The notes under the pieces were generated by a model. That model was not told the origin of the DNA and did no database searches. It was given only the letters and a program-made list of their open reading frames with translations. A program made the translations under genes and the position numbers. A stretch of 64,000 nucleotides of DNA. Source: Thalassia testudinum (Eukaryota > Streptophyta > Magnoliopsida > Alismatales > Hydrocharitaceae). This document shows, piece by piece, positions 1-12,310 of this stretch. The DNA lies in the NCBI GenBank assembly GCA_037157565.1, contig JAZHRO010000022.1, positions 8,866,001 to 8,930,000 of the forward strand. The letters run 5' to 3'. Every line of letters starts with the position of its first letter. The stretch's first letter is position 1.

Positions 1-16
1 GTATTTTGCAACACAC

Positions 17-301
17 ATGAGCATGAGTTTTTCAATACAAATTTGTTCTCTGTGGAAAATCATTACTAATTTCACAAATAAAGCAAAGTTACTCGACACC
101 AATCTAACTGCTACCTCTGGCAAGGCACTCGATGTTAATGAACTTGTTCTTGCTATATTAAATGGCTTAGGTGGTGATTATGATTATGTTGTCACTACTG
201 TGACCAGCAAAACTGATGCTATTTCTTATGAAGGGCTTCTTGGCCTCTTATTTGCCCATGAACAACATATAGCTCGACATCAACTGTCTCCTGATGTCTA
301 A
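17..301 (+). pseudogene. Ty1/copia gag fragment (UBN2/Retrotran_gag type)
   Basis: This 94-residue frame resembles the C-terminal half of copia Gag. It contains the family signature VLAILNGLGGDYD followed by a TSKTDAISYEGLLGLLFAHE stretch, which corresponds to the usual 'LNGLGPEY...LLxHE' pattern. Gag would form the nucleocapsid of the retroelement particle. The N-terminal part lies outside the window or is lost. The sequence runs almost directly into integrase sequence near 330, so the zinc knuckle, protease and N-terminal integrase are missing. I read it as an internally deleted, dead copy rather than a gene. The family assignment is fairly safe; the lineage within copia is not resolved. 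Confidence 0.75.
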
Positions 302-329
302 ATTCCTGGTTTAAAGCTCATGGTATTCA

Positions 330-640
330 TCATAGGATTTCTACTCCTTACACACCCCAACGAATTAGGATCCCTAAACGCAAGAACAAACATCTTGTTG
401 AACTCGCTTAGGCATTATTATTCCAGAGCAATACTCAAGTATGGGTTTTATGCTATCCACTATGCTACTTATATAATTAACTTGCTACCCTCCTTTGTGA
501 TCCATGCCATTCCATATGAGGTTCTTTACAAGTAGAAACCTGATTACTCATATTTAAATTTTTTTGTTGTGGTTGTTTCCCATTATTGCTCAAGAACAAT
601 CACAAAGAAGCACAAGAGTTATTAACCAAGTTCCACCTAA
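330..640 (+). pseudogene. Ty1/copia integrase fragment
   Basis: Translation from about 330 gives HRISTPYTPQRIRIPKRKN and then HLVELA, which matches the copia integrase core around the third catalytic residue ('SCPYTPQQNGxAERKHRHLVE'). The following frames give YATYIINLLPS and SIPYEVLYK, the usual integrase C-terminal neighbourhood. Several stops and at least one frameshift interrupt it. It lies in copia order between the gag fragment and the RT fragment, so all three belong to one decayed element. Integrase would insert element cDNA; this copy cannot be functional. Confidence 0.7.
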
Positions 641-644
641 TAGG

Positions 645-1221
645 TGTGCTGGGGGGAAAGTTATGTTCCCAAGATTTCACTAGAATTGATATTACAAGTG
701 CTCTGCTTCTTTTTCTCACAGATCACGTCTGCAAAAGTTAACCTCACTCAACTATTTATAGGGGAGATTAGATAGGTGATGGAGATCATGGGGAGTTCCC
801 CACGATCCCACGATTTGGCAATAACATTTGACTACGGTGGTTACTATTATAAATTGTCATTAACTTGGACGTCTTGGCTATCGTTAAAATACATTTTGTC
901 ATTACTATCATAATGTATCGCAACAGTCGACAACCTACTTGCTAAGCTGGGCGAATTGAAGCTTCATCAAGTTGGCCTCGACAATCAGTCTCACGCAGGA
1001 AGACCTGGCTTTCGGCAGTTAGCTGAATATTTCTGTCAGGTCCGACATTCAGTCGGATCTGGTAATTGCTTTTCAACGGATCCATCGTACTTCCACAGGT
1101 GATTGGGTCCTGAACCTTGGATAGTCAAATCTTCCAAACCCCTTGGATAGTCGAATCCGATCAATTCTCCGTGTAATCAAATCCTTGTTGGCCTTAAGAT
1201 ATTAGGAATATTTTGTCCCTC
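645..1221 (-). repeat. possible solo LTR inserted in the copia remnant
   Basis: This non-coding stretch separates the integrase and RT parts of the copia remnant. Read on the minus strand it starts TGAGGGACAA, ends CCCCAGCACA, and carries a TATA-like CTATAAATAG near 765, which is the layout expected of an LTR. No convincing 5-bp target duplication was found and no second copy is present in the window. The boundaries are inferred from where recognisable copia coding sequence stops and resumes. Confidence 0.35.
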
Positions 1222-2485
1222 ATCACTTGCTATGTCATATTTGCTGAAAAGCTATTTCCCTTTACCCAACAGCAGCCAACTCACCCATCCCCAACTCCAC
1301 CATTCTCTATACCTCTCCATCTACTGTTTGACATTATTTCATCCCCTTGTACCACTTCTTCCTCATCACCTTCACCTATTCAACCTTCCTCCGCTTCACC
1401 ATCAAACTCCTCATTATCTACTACCCCCTTCCCCACTCATAATTTCTTGTCACCACCACCCCCATCCCCTTCCCACCCACCACCACTACCATCCCTTCTA
1501 ATATTGTCCCTTCCACCCACAAGAACTCACTTTATGACCACTCGCTCAATGCATGGGATCTCCAAGAAGAAAGTTTATGCAACTATGAGACATCCTTTGC
1601 CATCCAATTTGCAGCATTCTTTTACTAATATGGAAACTACTTGCTTTACTAATGCTATTAAAAATATGAACTGGGCTTCGACTATATTTGGTGAGTTTCA
1701 AGCCCCCTTATAAAATAATACCTGGACGTTGGTTCCACCTCAATCTCATATGAATATTATTGGTTCGAAATGGGTGTATTGTCTAAAAAGGAATGTTGAT
1801 GGTTCCATTGCTAGATATAAGACATGATTCGTTGCTAAGAGCTACAACCAAATTGAAGGACTTCATTATTTTGAAACCTTTAGTATGATTGTTAAGTCCA
1901 CTACTATTTGATTGTCATTAGCTCTTACTATTGTCAACAATTGGGAGATGAAGCAACTTGATATTCACAATACCTTTCTTGATGGTGCTCTTACTAAAGA
2001 TATATATATGACCCAACCTCAAGGCTTTATTCATTCGAACTATCCTCATCATGTTTGCAAATTAAATTGTTCACTATTTGGCCTCAAGTAAGCACCTAAT
2101 GCTTGGTTCCAGCGTTTATCAAAGTACCTTCTGTCCAATGATTTTTATGATTCCAAAATAGACACATCTTTATTTATTGAAACTTCTAGGAATGATGTCA
2201 TATTGTTTCTCATCTATGTTGATGATATCCTCATCCTTGGCTCAATACCTTCAACTATTCAGCAAGTCTACAATGACTTAGCAAAGACATTTCATGTAAG
2301 CAACTTGGGCTATCCAGCATTCATTTTGGGCATTGAGATATCATGTATGCCTTCAAGAATTCTTCTTTCTCAATAGCACTATATTACTAACCTTCTCATC
2401 AGATTCAAGTTTGATGACCTAAATCCAATCCAAACACCCATGGCTTTCATCTCGGCTTAAACATCTCACTAAGTCTACTGGTACT
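1222..2485 (+). pseudogene. Ty1/copia reverse transcriptase remnant
   Basis: Coding resumes with a copia-like VIFAEKLFPFT, then a Pro/Ser-rich linker, a TTRSMHGI-type joint and the RT domain. The RT holds NIIGSKWVYCLKRNVDG, KQLDIHNTFLDG and the catalytic YVDDI at 2215-2229. Stops occur near 1711, 1824, 1908, 2088 and 2374. It ends in the 'TPM...LTKSTGT' region just before RNase H, where an LTR begins at about 2499. RT would copy element RNA into cDNA. The enzyme is dead here, and RNase H and the 3' LTR are absent from the window. Confidence 0.85.
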
Positions 2486-2498
2486 CTGTGGCACTCTG

Positions 2499-4390
2499 GA
2501 TTTGATGACCCATGGCACCCCAAATTAACGTGTAATTTACGTGCACCTGTAATATACCTATATCTGTACATACATGCATATGCACTATACACCCACCAAG
2601 CAAAACATACGGAAGCAAGATCGGAGGAAAAGAAGCTAAGAACAAACAAACCATTCACATCCACATCCAAACCTTAAAATCATCACATATCACATCATGA
2701 TTCTCCGCAGTTCATGTCATATCAATAGTTCAGTATTTACATGCCTTAAGACCACAGTATATATATATATAGACAAAAGGGTGCTCTACTGATTGCGCAG
2801 CAACCATAGAACCTAATCTACCTGAATTAAGTTAGATTTTAGCTTAACTTAGGAATAATGCATGCATGAGCAGTATATTTTACATCATAGTTGATTTGTT
2901 AGCTTTGTAAATAATAATGCTATTTTATGCTCTAAGTGAGAGGCGATATCAATTGCAAATGATTCAAGGCTGCGGATGAAAAATCTGACCATATAGATCT
3001 AATCAGGACGACGATTGAAGTCCGACACTTCCGAAATCGTCTTGATCGAACTTTTGTAGCATCACATTTAGTCTGCAGAAGATCAAAGCCAAGGGGCAAG
3101 ATAACATAAATCTAAACCTCAGATGTTAAATCCAACTACACGGATAGATCCAAATCAACGATCGCAATCCAACGATGCAAAAATCAACTCAATCGGAGTC
3201 CTATAGCACCAACTACAAAGGCAGGAAGATGGACGGTTAGGATAGTGCCACGTGGCACCATCCCAACAACCCACCTCTGCACCTCTAATTGTTGAAGCAC
3301 AAAACGTGGGTCACTGGATCATCACCCAACAAGCACGATGAAGCCACGTCGCCCCTCCCCAGTGCCTCATCAAAGGACTTCACCTCAGTCGTTGGATCTT
3401 CATCCAATGGCTGAGGGTGGCCGCACATTAAAACATAACCACGACAAAGCACGCGCGTGTCACAACAGTCACTACCTCCAAACGTGGAGCGTAGGTGCGA
3501 GTTCGAGGCACGATCAACGCAAAATCGAGGCAATAGCGAGCACACGTGAAATTACGCCGTGCGGTGGAGATCGAGCAGCAAGCAACAAGATGCATGGAGA
3601 GCGATGGAGCGCTAGATCAAGCGATGCGGATGAACATGCGAGATCATGCGCGGTTGGACGCATCGATGTACGCAACGATGAGAGGTGGTGTACCGTGCAT
3701 TTTAAGCTATCTGATCATAAGATTAGACGACTGAAATCAAATGCACGCGTGCGTGCGAGGAGCCTAGAGGCAGCAGATCGAGCAAATGTGTGTGCCACAT
3801 GGCACATTCTGGTGAAACACACGCGATGAAGGCACAATGGAGGTCCTTTTAAGGTGCAATCTGATCCGTTAATCTCTCGATCGACAGATCTAATCAATCC
3901 AAGGGTGTTGCATGGTTTGGGGGCCTAAATTACCTACTTTGCCCCTCATTTTAGCTATAAAAAGAACCCAGAGCCTCCATTTGAGAGATAATTCCACCTA
4001 CACACATCTCTGGTTCCTCTTTCTCTACAGCATCTCTCTGGCCTTCTTTCCGATGCCCTGGATCCGAAGCTCTGCCAAGTTTCCTACAAGCATCCCTCAA
4101 GCAACTCCACTCTTCATTTATCTCTCTCTCTCTACTCTTTAGTATATTTGCTTTGATTCATAGTTTAGAACTTTCTGCAGGTAATAATAAAAAGTGTAAT
4201 TCAATGACTATCTTGTATCCCTATATGCTTTTATTACGTTAGATTAGTTGATACAAAAGGCTTTAGGAATCTTGTTTTGCCTCCCTGCGAACGACTTAAG
4301 GCTTACCATTTCTGATTTATGAATTTATTTGCTTCAACGCAATTCGCAATTACAACGATAACGTAGAAATATTTTTACGTGTTTCACGAA
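2499..4390 (+). repeat. 5' LTR of the old LARD-like element
   Basis: The stretch 2970-3270 aligns by eye with 36955-37260 of the younger element, including the landmarks CGACGATTG, GATGGACGG and GCCACGTGGC. A TATA box (CTATAAAAAG, 3955-3964) sits in the same context as the TATA boxes at 37789 and 43768. The start is placed at a TG near 2499, just after the copia RT breaks off, and the end just before the decayed primer site. Open frames inside it, such as 3338-3829, are LTR sequence and not genes. Confidence 0.6.
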
Positions 4391-4397
4391 AAAAAAT

Positions 4398-4415
4398 TAA
4401 CATCGTTGTCGAGGC
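4398..4415 (+). other. decayed primer-binding site, tRNA-Asp type
   Basis: TAACATCGTTGTCGAGG lies where the younger relative has TGGCACCGTTGCCGGGGA. The alignment differs mainly by G-to-A and C-to-T transitions, the pattern left by deamination of methylated cytosine. The plant tRNA-Asp 3' end is complementary to the intact form. Confidence 0.5.
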
Positions 4416-5887
4416 AACAAAGTTATTCTTGAAGATTTTCTTCTTAATACTTATTTGAGATTTCTAGTTTCTTTATTTCTATTGATTTCGTGTGCATAGG
4501 AAGCACGAAAATTCGAAAAGAAACACAATGGAAAGATTGCAGGTTTTTAATCTCAGGATAGTACTCATATCTTAAATTAGGTTAGATTTCCTTTCGAAAA
4601 AAAAATTAAGTGCTTTGCATAATCCTTAGGTTAGTATTTACTTGCTTTTCAAAAAAAAAAACCTCCTGTTGGTGGGTATTATCTTTTGAAAATCAATAAA
4701 ATCACCTTCTACATTTTTGGGCTGCAACAAAATTTTATTTTCAAAATTCAATTTTCAAAATTTTACACGTCCCAAAATTATGAAATTTCTACTGGATGTG
4801 GGTATTGAAGTCAGAAACATATCCAAATTTCATGCCATTCAGATTTATACAAAAATTTTAAAAAAATTTTAACTGAACTGCTATCAAGTATGTTGTTGCT
4901 CCTGATTTTTCAGAATTCAAAAAATCACGAAAATTTTTATACAACTCTAATTTATCCGAAATTTGTTGCGTTAAAATTTTGTGATAATATTGAATCACGG
5001 AAAAATCTAAACAAAATATTTGGTGCACGTTTGATTGCACGGAATATTCGATCACTAATTAGGAGTCAAAATAGACTGCAGAACTCCCAAAACACTTTAA
5101 ATCTTAAAAAAATAGAAAACGTGCATTAAAATTCTTAAAAAATATTTTCTGAGTGCCTAGTTGGTGGTGCAATAAAATCAATTGATTGCATTGATTGGGT
5201 CGCACTACCTTGTTTGGGACTCCATCATTTAGCACTATCTACTCTTAAGGTTTCCCATTAAGATAGAGCACACTTGCATCTCCATACTTAAAGAAAATTT
5301 ATTAAACAATTGGGACTTGCAAAACCTCTTGTGTGCATAATCAAAACCATTATTTGATGACATCTATCCAAGTGAATCTTAAAATTCACTAATACAAGCA
5401 CTTGAACCTTAAAAGCAACCACATCAACTAAGCTTGTGTGGCAAACCCCTTGATTAAGCACTACACATTTGAAATCAATTGTAAGGGCAACAACCCCCTA
5501 ATGCCTATCATATTCCAAAAGCACTTCAAGCCTAAGCCTAAAATTGAGTAGACATGCCCTAGGTAGAATTAATTTTTTTGGTAACTTGAAGTTAGATTGG
5601 GTTAAGATCAATGCCTTATCTACTTTGACCCACTGGTGATGAGAAATATCGATGCGATAACTACGTTAACCTTTACTGGTGTCCTACCATGTGGGGTGTC
5701 CTAGGGGGTCCCACCCTTCTGGACAGCTAAGTAATTCAAGAGTTGATTTAACCTAATCATATTTTGGAGAGCCAGGATTAAATCTAATTAGTTTTTACAC
5801 TCTAAGGATTAGCTTGATTGCTTGTACTGTGATGGTGGGTATTCTCGCATCTATCTTCTCTCTCATCTATCAACCTTCTTCTAGTGC

Positions 5888-7654
5888 TTGCAAGGTAGAA
5901 AGTCTCTAAACCCTGAGTTTGTATCACCTTCAGAGAGTAATCTAAGGAAAAGACCTAATTTTTCTATTTCTAAATCCTTTCCCATGAGTAATCACCATGA
6001 GAAAGAACTTAGACCCATACTCTTTTGGTCCCCACCATTCCTCTTTTTCTCCCAATCCCAACCCTTCCCTTACTCCAATTTCTTCAGGATGGGAGAGCCT
6101 TCTTCAACACCCGGAACTTAATTCCCTTACCTACACCTCATATTCCTCGGGTATAGCTAGGCCTACCTCGTCCTTACTAAATTCTACACGAATCTCTAGA
6201 TATCAAAGATCTCTACAATCTCAAGAGACACTCCATTGAGGACCAGCACCTGATCGACATGACCAACTATCTTGACCGGTTCAACCAAACTCATCTCTCC
6301 CTTGGTTGGGGATATTTCTCAGAGTCCCAATACCTAGGATATCAATCATATCCTCGAAATCACTTTGCAAATTACCCCAATTCCACTCGACCCACTCCAC
6401 CTTCTTATTGGGATAACCCTACACCAACCAACCAAGGATATGATTCTTACTCTAGGTGTTTAAATCCCGACAATGATAACTATTCTTATTTGACTAAGGT
6501 TAAAAATCCTAGAAATTATTATCCTTAGCCCACTCAAACCCCTAGCCATGGCGGTGACCCTAAGATTATCCAATTAGTCCAGGAGATGAGAGAAGCTAAT
6601 ACAAAAAATACGGATAACCTGACAAAAGAGCTTAATATATAAAATCCGAGAAGCACAACGTGATAAACCTGATCCAAGTGTGCCACAAGTTGGTAGTAAA
6701 TCGCTCAGGGTTGAGGATTCATCCTTAAGTATGACATCTTATTCAATCCCAACCTCTACATGCATCGAGCCCACCCACCAGCCCTGTGATTATCTAGAAC
6801 AAATCCTACCCAATTCTACATCTAAACTAATAGATAATTCTGATATCCCAAAGACTAACTTTGAGGAGGGAGACTCACTCGAGGATCCAAATATTGATTC
6901 AAAACCTGAATTACAATCATTCTATCTTGAGGAACAAACCTCTGGTGGGCCTAAGTACGAGTCCTTTATGTTAAAAGGCGTACAATTGGACCATGCGGAT
7001 GATTCGGATTTGGATATCTCAAAAAATTTGGGAGAATCAGAACATGATTATGAAGAGCCTCATCAAGAAGATATAAGGATTGAGGATAGAGACACTCCTA
7101 GTCAAGCACAATTGGATGGTTCTGGTATGATTTTGTCTGAGGATTACCATGATCAAATGTGCTTAGATAATTCGATATGTGGATTGGACAATACTGATCA
7201 TTCTAAGATATTCCGTATAGAAGCCGAATCTACTTTCACTTCTGTATCAGCCAATTCTCACCCTTCTCTTCTCATCCACTAGAGTCCTAAGGAAAACCCT
7301 GACTCTTATCCCCAACATCTCCAGATTGAACAAAACAAACAATCCCCTTATGGAAAAGACATTTATGAAATCGAGGAACTATTGGGAGTATCTTATGAGA
7401 AATTAACTAATGATATAAAGAATCCTCAGTATATCCACCTTGAAATTTAAGAATTATTGGATTTTGAGGACATGAACCATGATTCAATATACGAGGAAAG
7501 GGAAGAAACCTCAGAAAAAGAAGCTCAAATCGTGATAGATCCAGCAAGAAATTATAATCCAACTAGTTCAAATAGATGGCTTAATTCTGAGGAAGAAATA
7601 ATTTCTGATGAGGATTTTGAGAAATTCAACATAACTCTTTTTATCCTCATATGA
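5888..7654 (+). pseudogene. unknown acidic ORF of the old LARD-like element
   Basis: Open segments at 5888-6121, 6259-6528, 6680-7282 and 7457-7654, the last two in one frame, make up a broken reading region. Its N-terminal part is rich in Tyr, Asn, Ser and Pro (for example FANYPNSTRPTPPSYWDNP) and its C-terminal part is strongly acidic (for example YEEREETSEKEAQ). The same two-part composition and position occur in the ORF at 39705-41507 of the younger element. I recognise no domain: there is no gag helix, zinc knuckle, protease or polymerase motif. It may be a derived coat-like protein or a captured sequence. Stops and frameshifts show it is dead. Confidence 0.5.
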
Positions 7655-9565
7655 CCCGGAGCCTTGAGAATTCATGATTTTTAACATCAATCACCATTAC
7701 GAGGATCCTTATGATTTTAATTCAGAACTGGATTGAAATTTTAATCATGATTTCAATCCAGATCCTCTACCACCTCTTCTTGAACTTTGGAATTGGATCA
7801 ATGAGTAGGGCCAACACTATAAACCTTATTTTTACCATGTTCATCTTTCTCCCTCCAATTTGTATCTCAGAGTAGAAAAACCCTTTGAAGTGAGGCTACA
7901 TCATCAGTTGATTCGCATCTGTGGATCACTGATCCTTGAACCACACGATCATATCTTCATATTAATCTTGAACCTCTCAGCAACAATTATTACTCCTCTT
8001 GAACCACAATATTGAAATGCAGATATCTTTTGGATTTAGATCCGACAAATGACGTTAAACTTAACGTTAACTAAGAGACAACCCAGTATTCTGTACAAGT
8101 ATTTTTCTGCCCAAGCTAACCTAGATTAACAAGCTCAATCAGGCGATATCCCCTTCTGTCGCTTATTACATTTTGATTTTCCTACATACATTTCAATAAG
8201 AATATTGTAATGAATAGGCATGGGATGTGGACATTGCATGTCTTATTTTTGTTAGAACTAATAAAAAAAAAATCACACATTCATGCATAAGGTATTTTTG
8301 TCAAAAAGGGTTTATTAAGAATTTGTTCTTTAATTGATTCCCAAATTTAGAATTCAGTACAATTTCACACTTGCACGTAGAATTTACAATGAATCCACTG
8401 TGAAGACTGATAAACATCTTTAATTTATCGAGAAGAAACTTTGCTTTTCTTAAACCCTTAGATAATAATTAGGAAATCAAGAAAACCATCTCCTAATAGA
8501 TCTACCAAACAATTACGAGATAAGAGTAGAGGGTCTACTGGTGCTCTAAGTCTAGTATAAAAAATCTTAGTTTCTAGGTAATTGGGTAATAATATTTAGA
8601 GTTAGACATAGTTTTCGCTCTTAGTTCTTACGTATAAATTCTTTGTTTGAATTTTTAAGAATCACCAAATAAGACAAATACGAAGAGAGTATGTTCTAAA
8701 AAAACTAGAACAAAGGTAGATGGTTACGACCGTCCTTTATGAAATCCTCGGGTGAAGGAGAATATTAATGTCAAAGTTAGAAATACGATTTCCCATTCAT
8801 TCCTTCCCCAGTGCCAAGAATAGGCACTTCTACTAAATAAGCCACCCGATATCCTCTTGAACATCCCCAATTCCGAATAATGTCTCGTGAATAAAAATGT
8901 GCATGTATGCTGCATTGCGCTTTATTGGTAGATATAAATATATATTAAAAGAAAAGAAAAGAAAAGAAAAAAAAAAGTGTTGAGTGTGTTTATTTCATTT
9001 TATGTCAAGTGCATTGAGACAATATCTACTACCATTACGATCCACCAAATATAGCCTTAACCTACTTTTCTGAATTTCTGACAGCCTGAACACTGGCTGA
9101 GGATTTCTGACTTAGTTATAAAGTTATCAGAACTTAATTAATGTGTTAATGCCATGAGAGATTACCAAATATATTTACAAATCTGGTAAGATTGTGAGCT
9201 CGAAAAGAAAAAGAAAAGAAAAGAGAAAGGAGAGAGAGAGTGAGTGAGTGAGTACAAAGGAACTAAAGATAACACAATTTCTCTGCCTCTCTCTGAGTTA
9301 ATTTACTTGATAGTCTGGATATCTAGGTTCTGTAGTACTAGCCTATATATAACATCAGAGGAGTGTGAGCCACCAAATAAAAACCCACTTAACTCAGACA
9401 TTTTCTACCTAACCCAAAAGCCAGGGCTGAAATTACAAATTATTTTATAACTCTAAGGGAAGAAGTTTACCTATCTCGGTAGAATTTCACTAAGGATCAA
9501 GTACAAGCTTTAGAAGTAGATTGACTTTTCACTTGGATCCGTTGCATAGGCTACAACACTACACT

Positions 9566-9976
9566 TTAACGACTAGTGAAAATCCTATGGGTGCAGTAAA
9601 AAGGACTAATGCAAGTGAGGTCAGGTAGGCTGCATCCTATCACCTGTTTATGTGCTCTCAAGACAAAAATGAGTTGCAATTCCTGATCAAAGGATAAGTG
9701 AGAATTGATAATCACATGATAAGTCTGATCTTGTCCTAAAAAGATATATTTGAGTGAATCAGGAAGAGGTTTAAGTTCAACGGGTGTAGGATCAAGTGAA
9801 AGTGCAAGTGCGAAGATCTCAGAAGATCCTAAAGACACTAAAGGAATTGGAGGTGAATCCAAAGTATCTCTAGTAGGTATCTCAGGAGGAGTCAAATCAG
9901 ATGTGGAAGGGAATTGAGGCTCTAAGGTAAGTGAATCAATTAGTGTATCCTCGACCAACTTGTCGAAAGAATCCAA
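9566..9976 (-). pseudogene. Athila-type RT N-terminus remnant
   Basis: This 136-residue frame contains ELKPLPDSLKYIFLGQDQTY, then an 'LIFVLRAHKQVIGCSLPDL' stretch and ISPFYCTHRI. These match the sequence that leads into RT in Athila-lineage gypsy elements ('LKPLPxxLKYAFLG...LRxHKxAIGWxxxDIxGISPxxCxHRI'). It stops just before the palm catalytic region, so the element is truncated here. Confidence 0.8.
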
Positions 9977-10049
9977 AAAGTAGATATCCTTAATTAAACT
10001 ACAAGATAGTCCCTTCTATACCTTGAAAATGTCAATTTTCATTTTCTGA

Positions 10050-10569
10050 TCTCCAAACTTCAATTCTAACAAGCCCTCTTCACAATCTATATTTGTCATC
10101 ATTGCCAAGAAAGGTCGTCCTAGTATGATGGGTGTATTTTGTATATCCTCAGATACTTCCACATCAAGGATAATCCACAAGAAAATAAAAGTCTTTGACC
10201 CACACTATAACATATTCCAACACTCCTTGAGATGTCTTAACTAATCAGTCAGCTAATTATAGGGACACCTCGGTTGGCTTTAGATTACCAACCTTGAAGT
10301 GAGTCAGGAGGGAGGTTGGGATAGGATTGATGGAAGCACCTTAAGTTCAATAAGGCTCTATTAAATGTGGTGTTTCCTATCATATAGGAGAATAGAGGGG
10401 TGCCTGGGTCTTTCTTTTTCAAAGGGAGGTTGTTGGAAATAATAGAACTTACTTGTTCTGAAAGGAAAATATGACTACTCCCGTTTTGCACTCTAGCTTT
10501 AAGCTTAGGTGTACATAAGTCTTTCAAAAACTTAATATAAAGTGAGATGTGGCAAATCGCATTTAACAA
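10050..10569 (-). pseudogene. Athila-type protease region remnant
   Basis: On the minus strand 10285-10569 reads AICHISLYIKFLKDLCTPK and later GNTTFNRALLNLRC, matching the Athila region just before the protease ('IKQIPxYAKFLKELCT...IGNxxFxxALCDLGAS'). The expected Asp of the protease active site is altered or frameshifted at this point. Further down, about 10050-10130, the sequence encodes a TPIILGRPFLAMM stretch, the conserved end of the protease fold. The polyprotein-processing function is lost. Confidence 0.65.
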
Positions 10570-11473
10570 AGGGATGTTTATATAGACTTACTCAAAAAAC
10601 TTAAGCAAATCCTTCTTAAGAGCCACACCAATCCACTTCTTTCCTTTGCCCTTTTTCTTTAAAGCCTCCGGAAAAGGTACAGAAGTGGTAATAGGAGGGT
10701 CATCCTAGGTTCAGAAGAGTTAGAAAGAGGTAAATCAGATGGAGTGGAAGGTCCAGATAGAGATGTAGAAGTAGAAATTAGTAGATCTATGGTGCTTCTA
10801 CCACTCCTAGTTGTGATGACATTAAGTTCAGCCCTAGATGTAAACGGTGTATCAGAATTAGGCAGGATAAGTGGTTAAGGTTGTCAATAGGAAGAATTAG
10901 GATCAGTGTAGAATTCAGGTTCATGCAAGGTTTGTGAGATAAGATGTGCTTGACCTTGCACAGGAGGTCTAGGTTGCACATACCTCCGGTCAGGTACGTT
11001 CCTAGAGTTGGGTTGTATCTAAGATGAAAGTGAATGTGCTTGATGGGAATCTGTCGACTACAATAGCTGGGCTCTCATCTCAGCTAAAGCCGCATCCTGT
11101 TTTTGCTACATAGCAATATTCTGTTGCTACATGTCAGCAAGAGCTTTCATGATAGAACCCAATTGCTCATTTTGAGTAGATCCAGAATAAGAGTATTAGG
11201 TGAGCCTTGGTTGGGGCTGCTGGTAGGCACACGGTAGATAGCTGTTTTGTGGTCGAGGTGGTGCTTGGGTCAGGTTTTGCAGTGGTGGTATAGAATGTTG
11301 TTGTAGTTCGATCTCTGTCAATTTCCTGACCACGAAAAATTTGGATGATTACGCCATCCAGGGTTATAAATTTGAAAATATGGGTTATTGTGAATGCTGT
11401 GGAGCTCCTTCGAAGCTCCGAGAAGTGCAGGGAATTTAGGGTATGGGGGAACAAAGGTTCCTCCGGCCAGTGG

Positions 11474-12175
11474 TTAAGGATATGCATATGAATAATTAGA
11501 AGGCGGTGATGGTGTCATAAATAGGTTATTCACAGTTTCCCTCCCTGTAGGAAACTGAGAATAAGTGTGTTGTGTAGGTGACTGAGAAGAAGATGGTTTC
11601 GAGAGGAACTTCCATACTTCATCAACTTTCATCTCAATTAAGCCCATTTTATTCAGTTGATTGGCCACTATTTCCATACACGTGTGCTAGATTGGACTTC
11701 ATGTACCCCAAAGCTTGTGAGAATGTGAGGATTTCCTATTAAAAATGCTCATCGAAGCGTTATTAATAGAATTTCCAACCATACTTTCAAAGAACTTGAA
11801 GGTAGAATTCTCACCCCAACACAAGAAATTGCCTCCATAAGTGGTATCAACAAAATTTCTTGTGTCATCATGGAGCCCATCATAAAAGATATGAACCTGT
11901 TTCCAACCTGGGACACCATGATTGGGACATTTTATCAGAAGCTTGTGAAATCTCTCCCAAGCCTCATGCATTTATTCTCCAGAATTCTGTGAAAAAGTAG
12001 TAATAGCATGCCTCAAGGCGTTTGTATGGCTTACAGGAAAATACTTTTTTAGGAACTCATATTCCAAAGAAGGCCAGGTCTCTATTGGTGTAGTCCATGT
12101 AAGTGTTCTATACCAGAAGACAGCTTTGTCTTTTAATAAAAAAGAGAATATTTTCATTAAAAGTATACTAATCAT
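11474..12175 (-). pseudogene. Athila-type gag remnant
   Basis: The segment 11972-12175 reads KDKAVFWYRTLTWTTPIETW and then EFLKKYFPVSHT...ITTFSQ. The segment 11699-11971 continues with HEAWERFHKLLIKCPNHGVP and then IFYDGLHDDTRNFVD. Together they match the Retrotrans_gag domain of Athila-type elements (family pattern: Lxx..AxxW, FLxKYFP, ITTFxQ, EAWERxxxLLxxCPHHG, FYxGL). The segment 11474-11677 is the downstream Gag linker. A single stop separates the two conserved parts. Gag would build the capsid; this copy is broken. Confidence 0.8.
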
Positions 12176-12310
12176 GGCCCTGCAGACCCAGAGTCTGAGT
12201 TAAGTTTTTCAGCTCCTCTAAATGCTGAAAAGGATTCTCAGAAGCAATAGCATGGAAGTGGGATATAAGTGCAATAATATTCAACTTCAATTCAGCAACA
12301 TGGCCCCCAA

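Larger units (their letters stand above)
2499..9480 (+). mobile_element. old LARD-like LTR retrotransposon, one LTR seen
   Basis: The order is LTR, decayed tRNA-Asp-type primer site, leader, unknown acidic ORF, and a long A-rich 3' untranslated stretch. It matches the better-preserved element at 36770-44501 in the same order. The leader around 5160-5220 and 5510-5570 corresponds to 38970-39030 and 39305-39370. The block around 8205-8240 corresponds to 41510-41545, and the A/G-rich tract at 8945-8975 to that at 42045-42110. No gag, protease, RT or integrase domain was recognised, which fits a non-autonomous large derivative. I could not find its 3' LTR before the Athila fragment at 9566. Coordinates at both ends are approximate. 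Confidence 0.6.
9566..12310 (-). mobile_element. Athila-type Ty3/gypsy fragment (gag to start of RT)
   Basis: Read on the minus strand, the order is gag, linker, protease region and N-terminal RT, as in plant Athila-lineage elements. It is truncated near 9566 before the catalytic RT motifs and has no adjacent LTRs that I can pair with it. Stops and frameshifts are numerous. It lies directly beside the old LARD-like element; which inserted into which cannot be settled from the sequence. Confidence 0.7.

Noticed and set aside
3285..3897. Open frames up to 163 codons on both strands
   Set aside because: They are LTR sequence homologous to 36955-37800; no domain, and the frames are not conserved in the relative.
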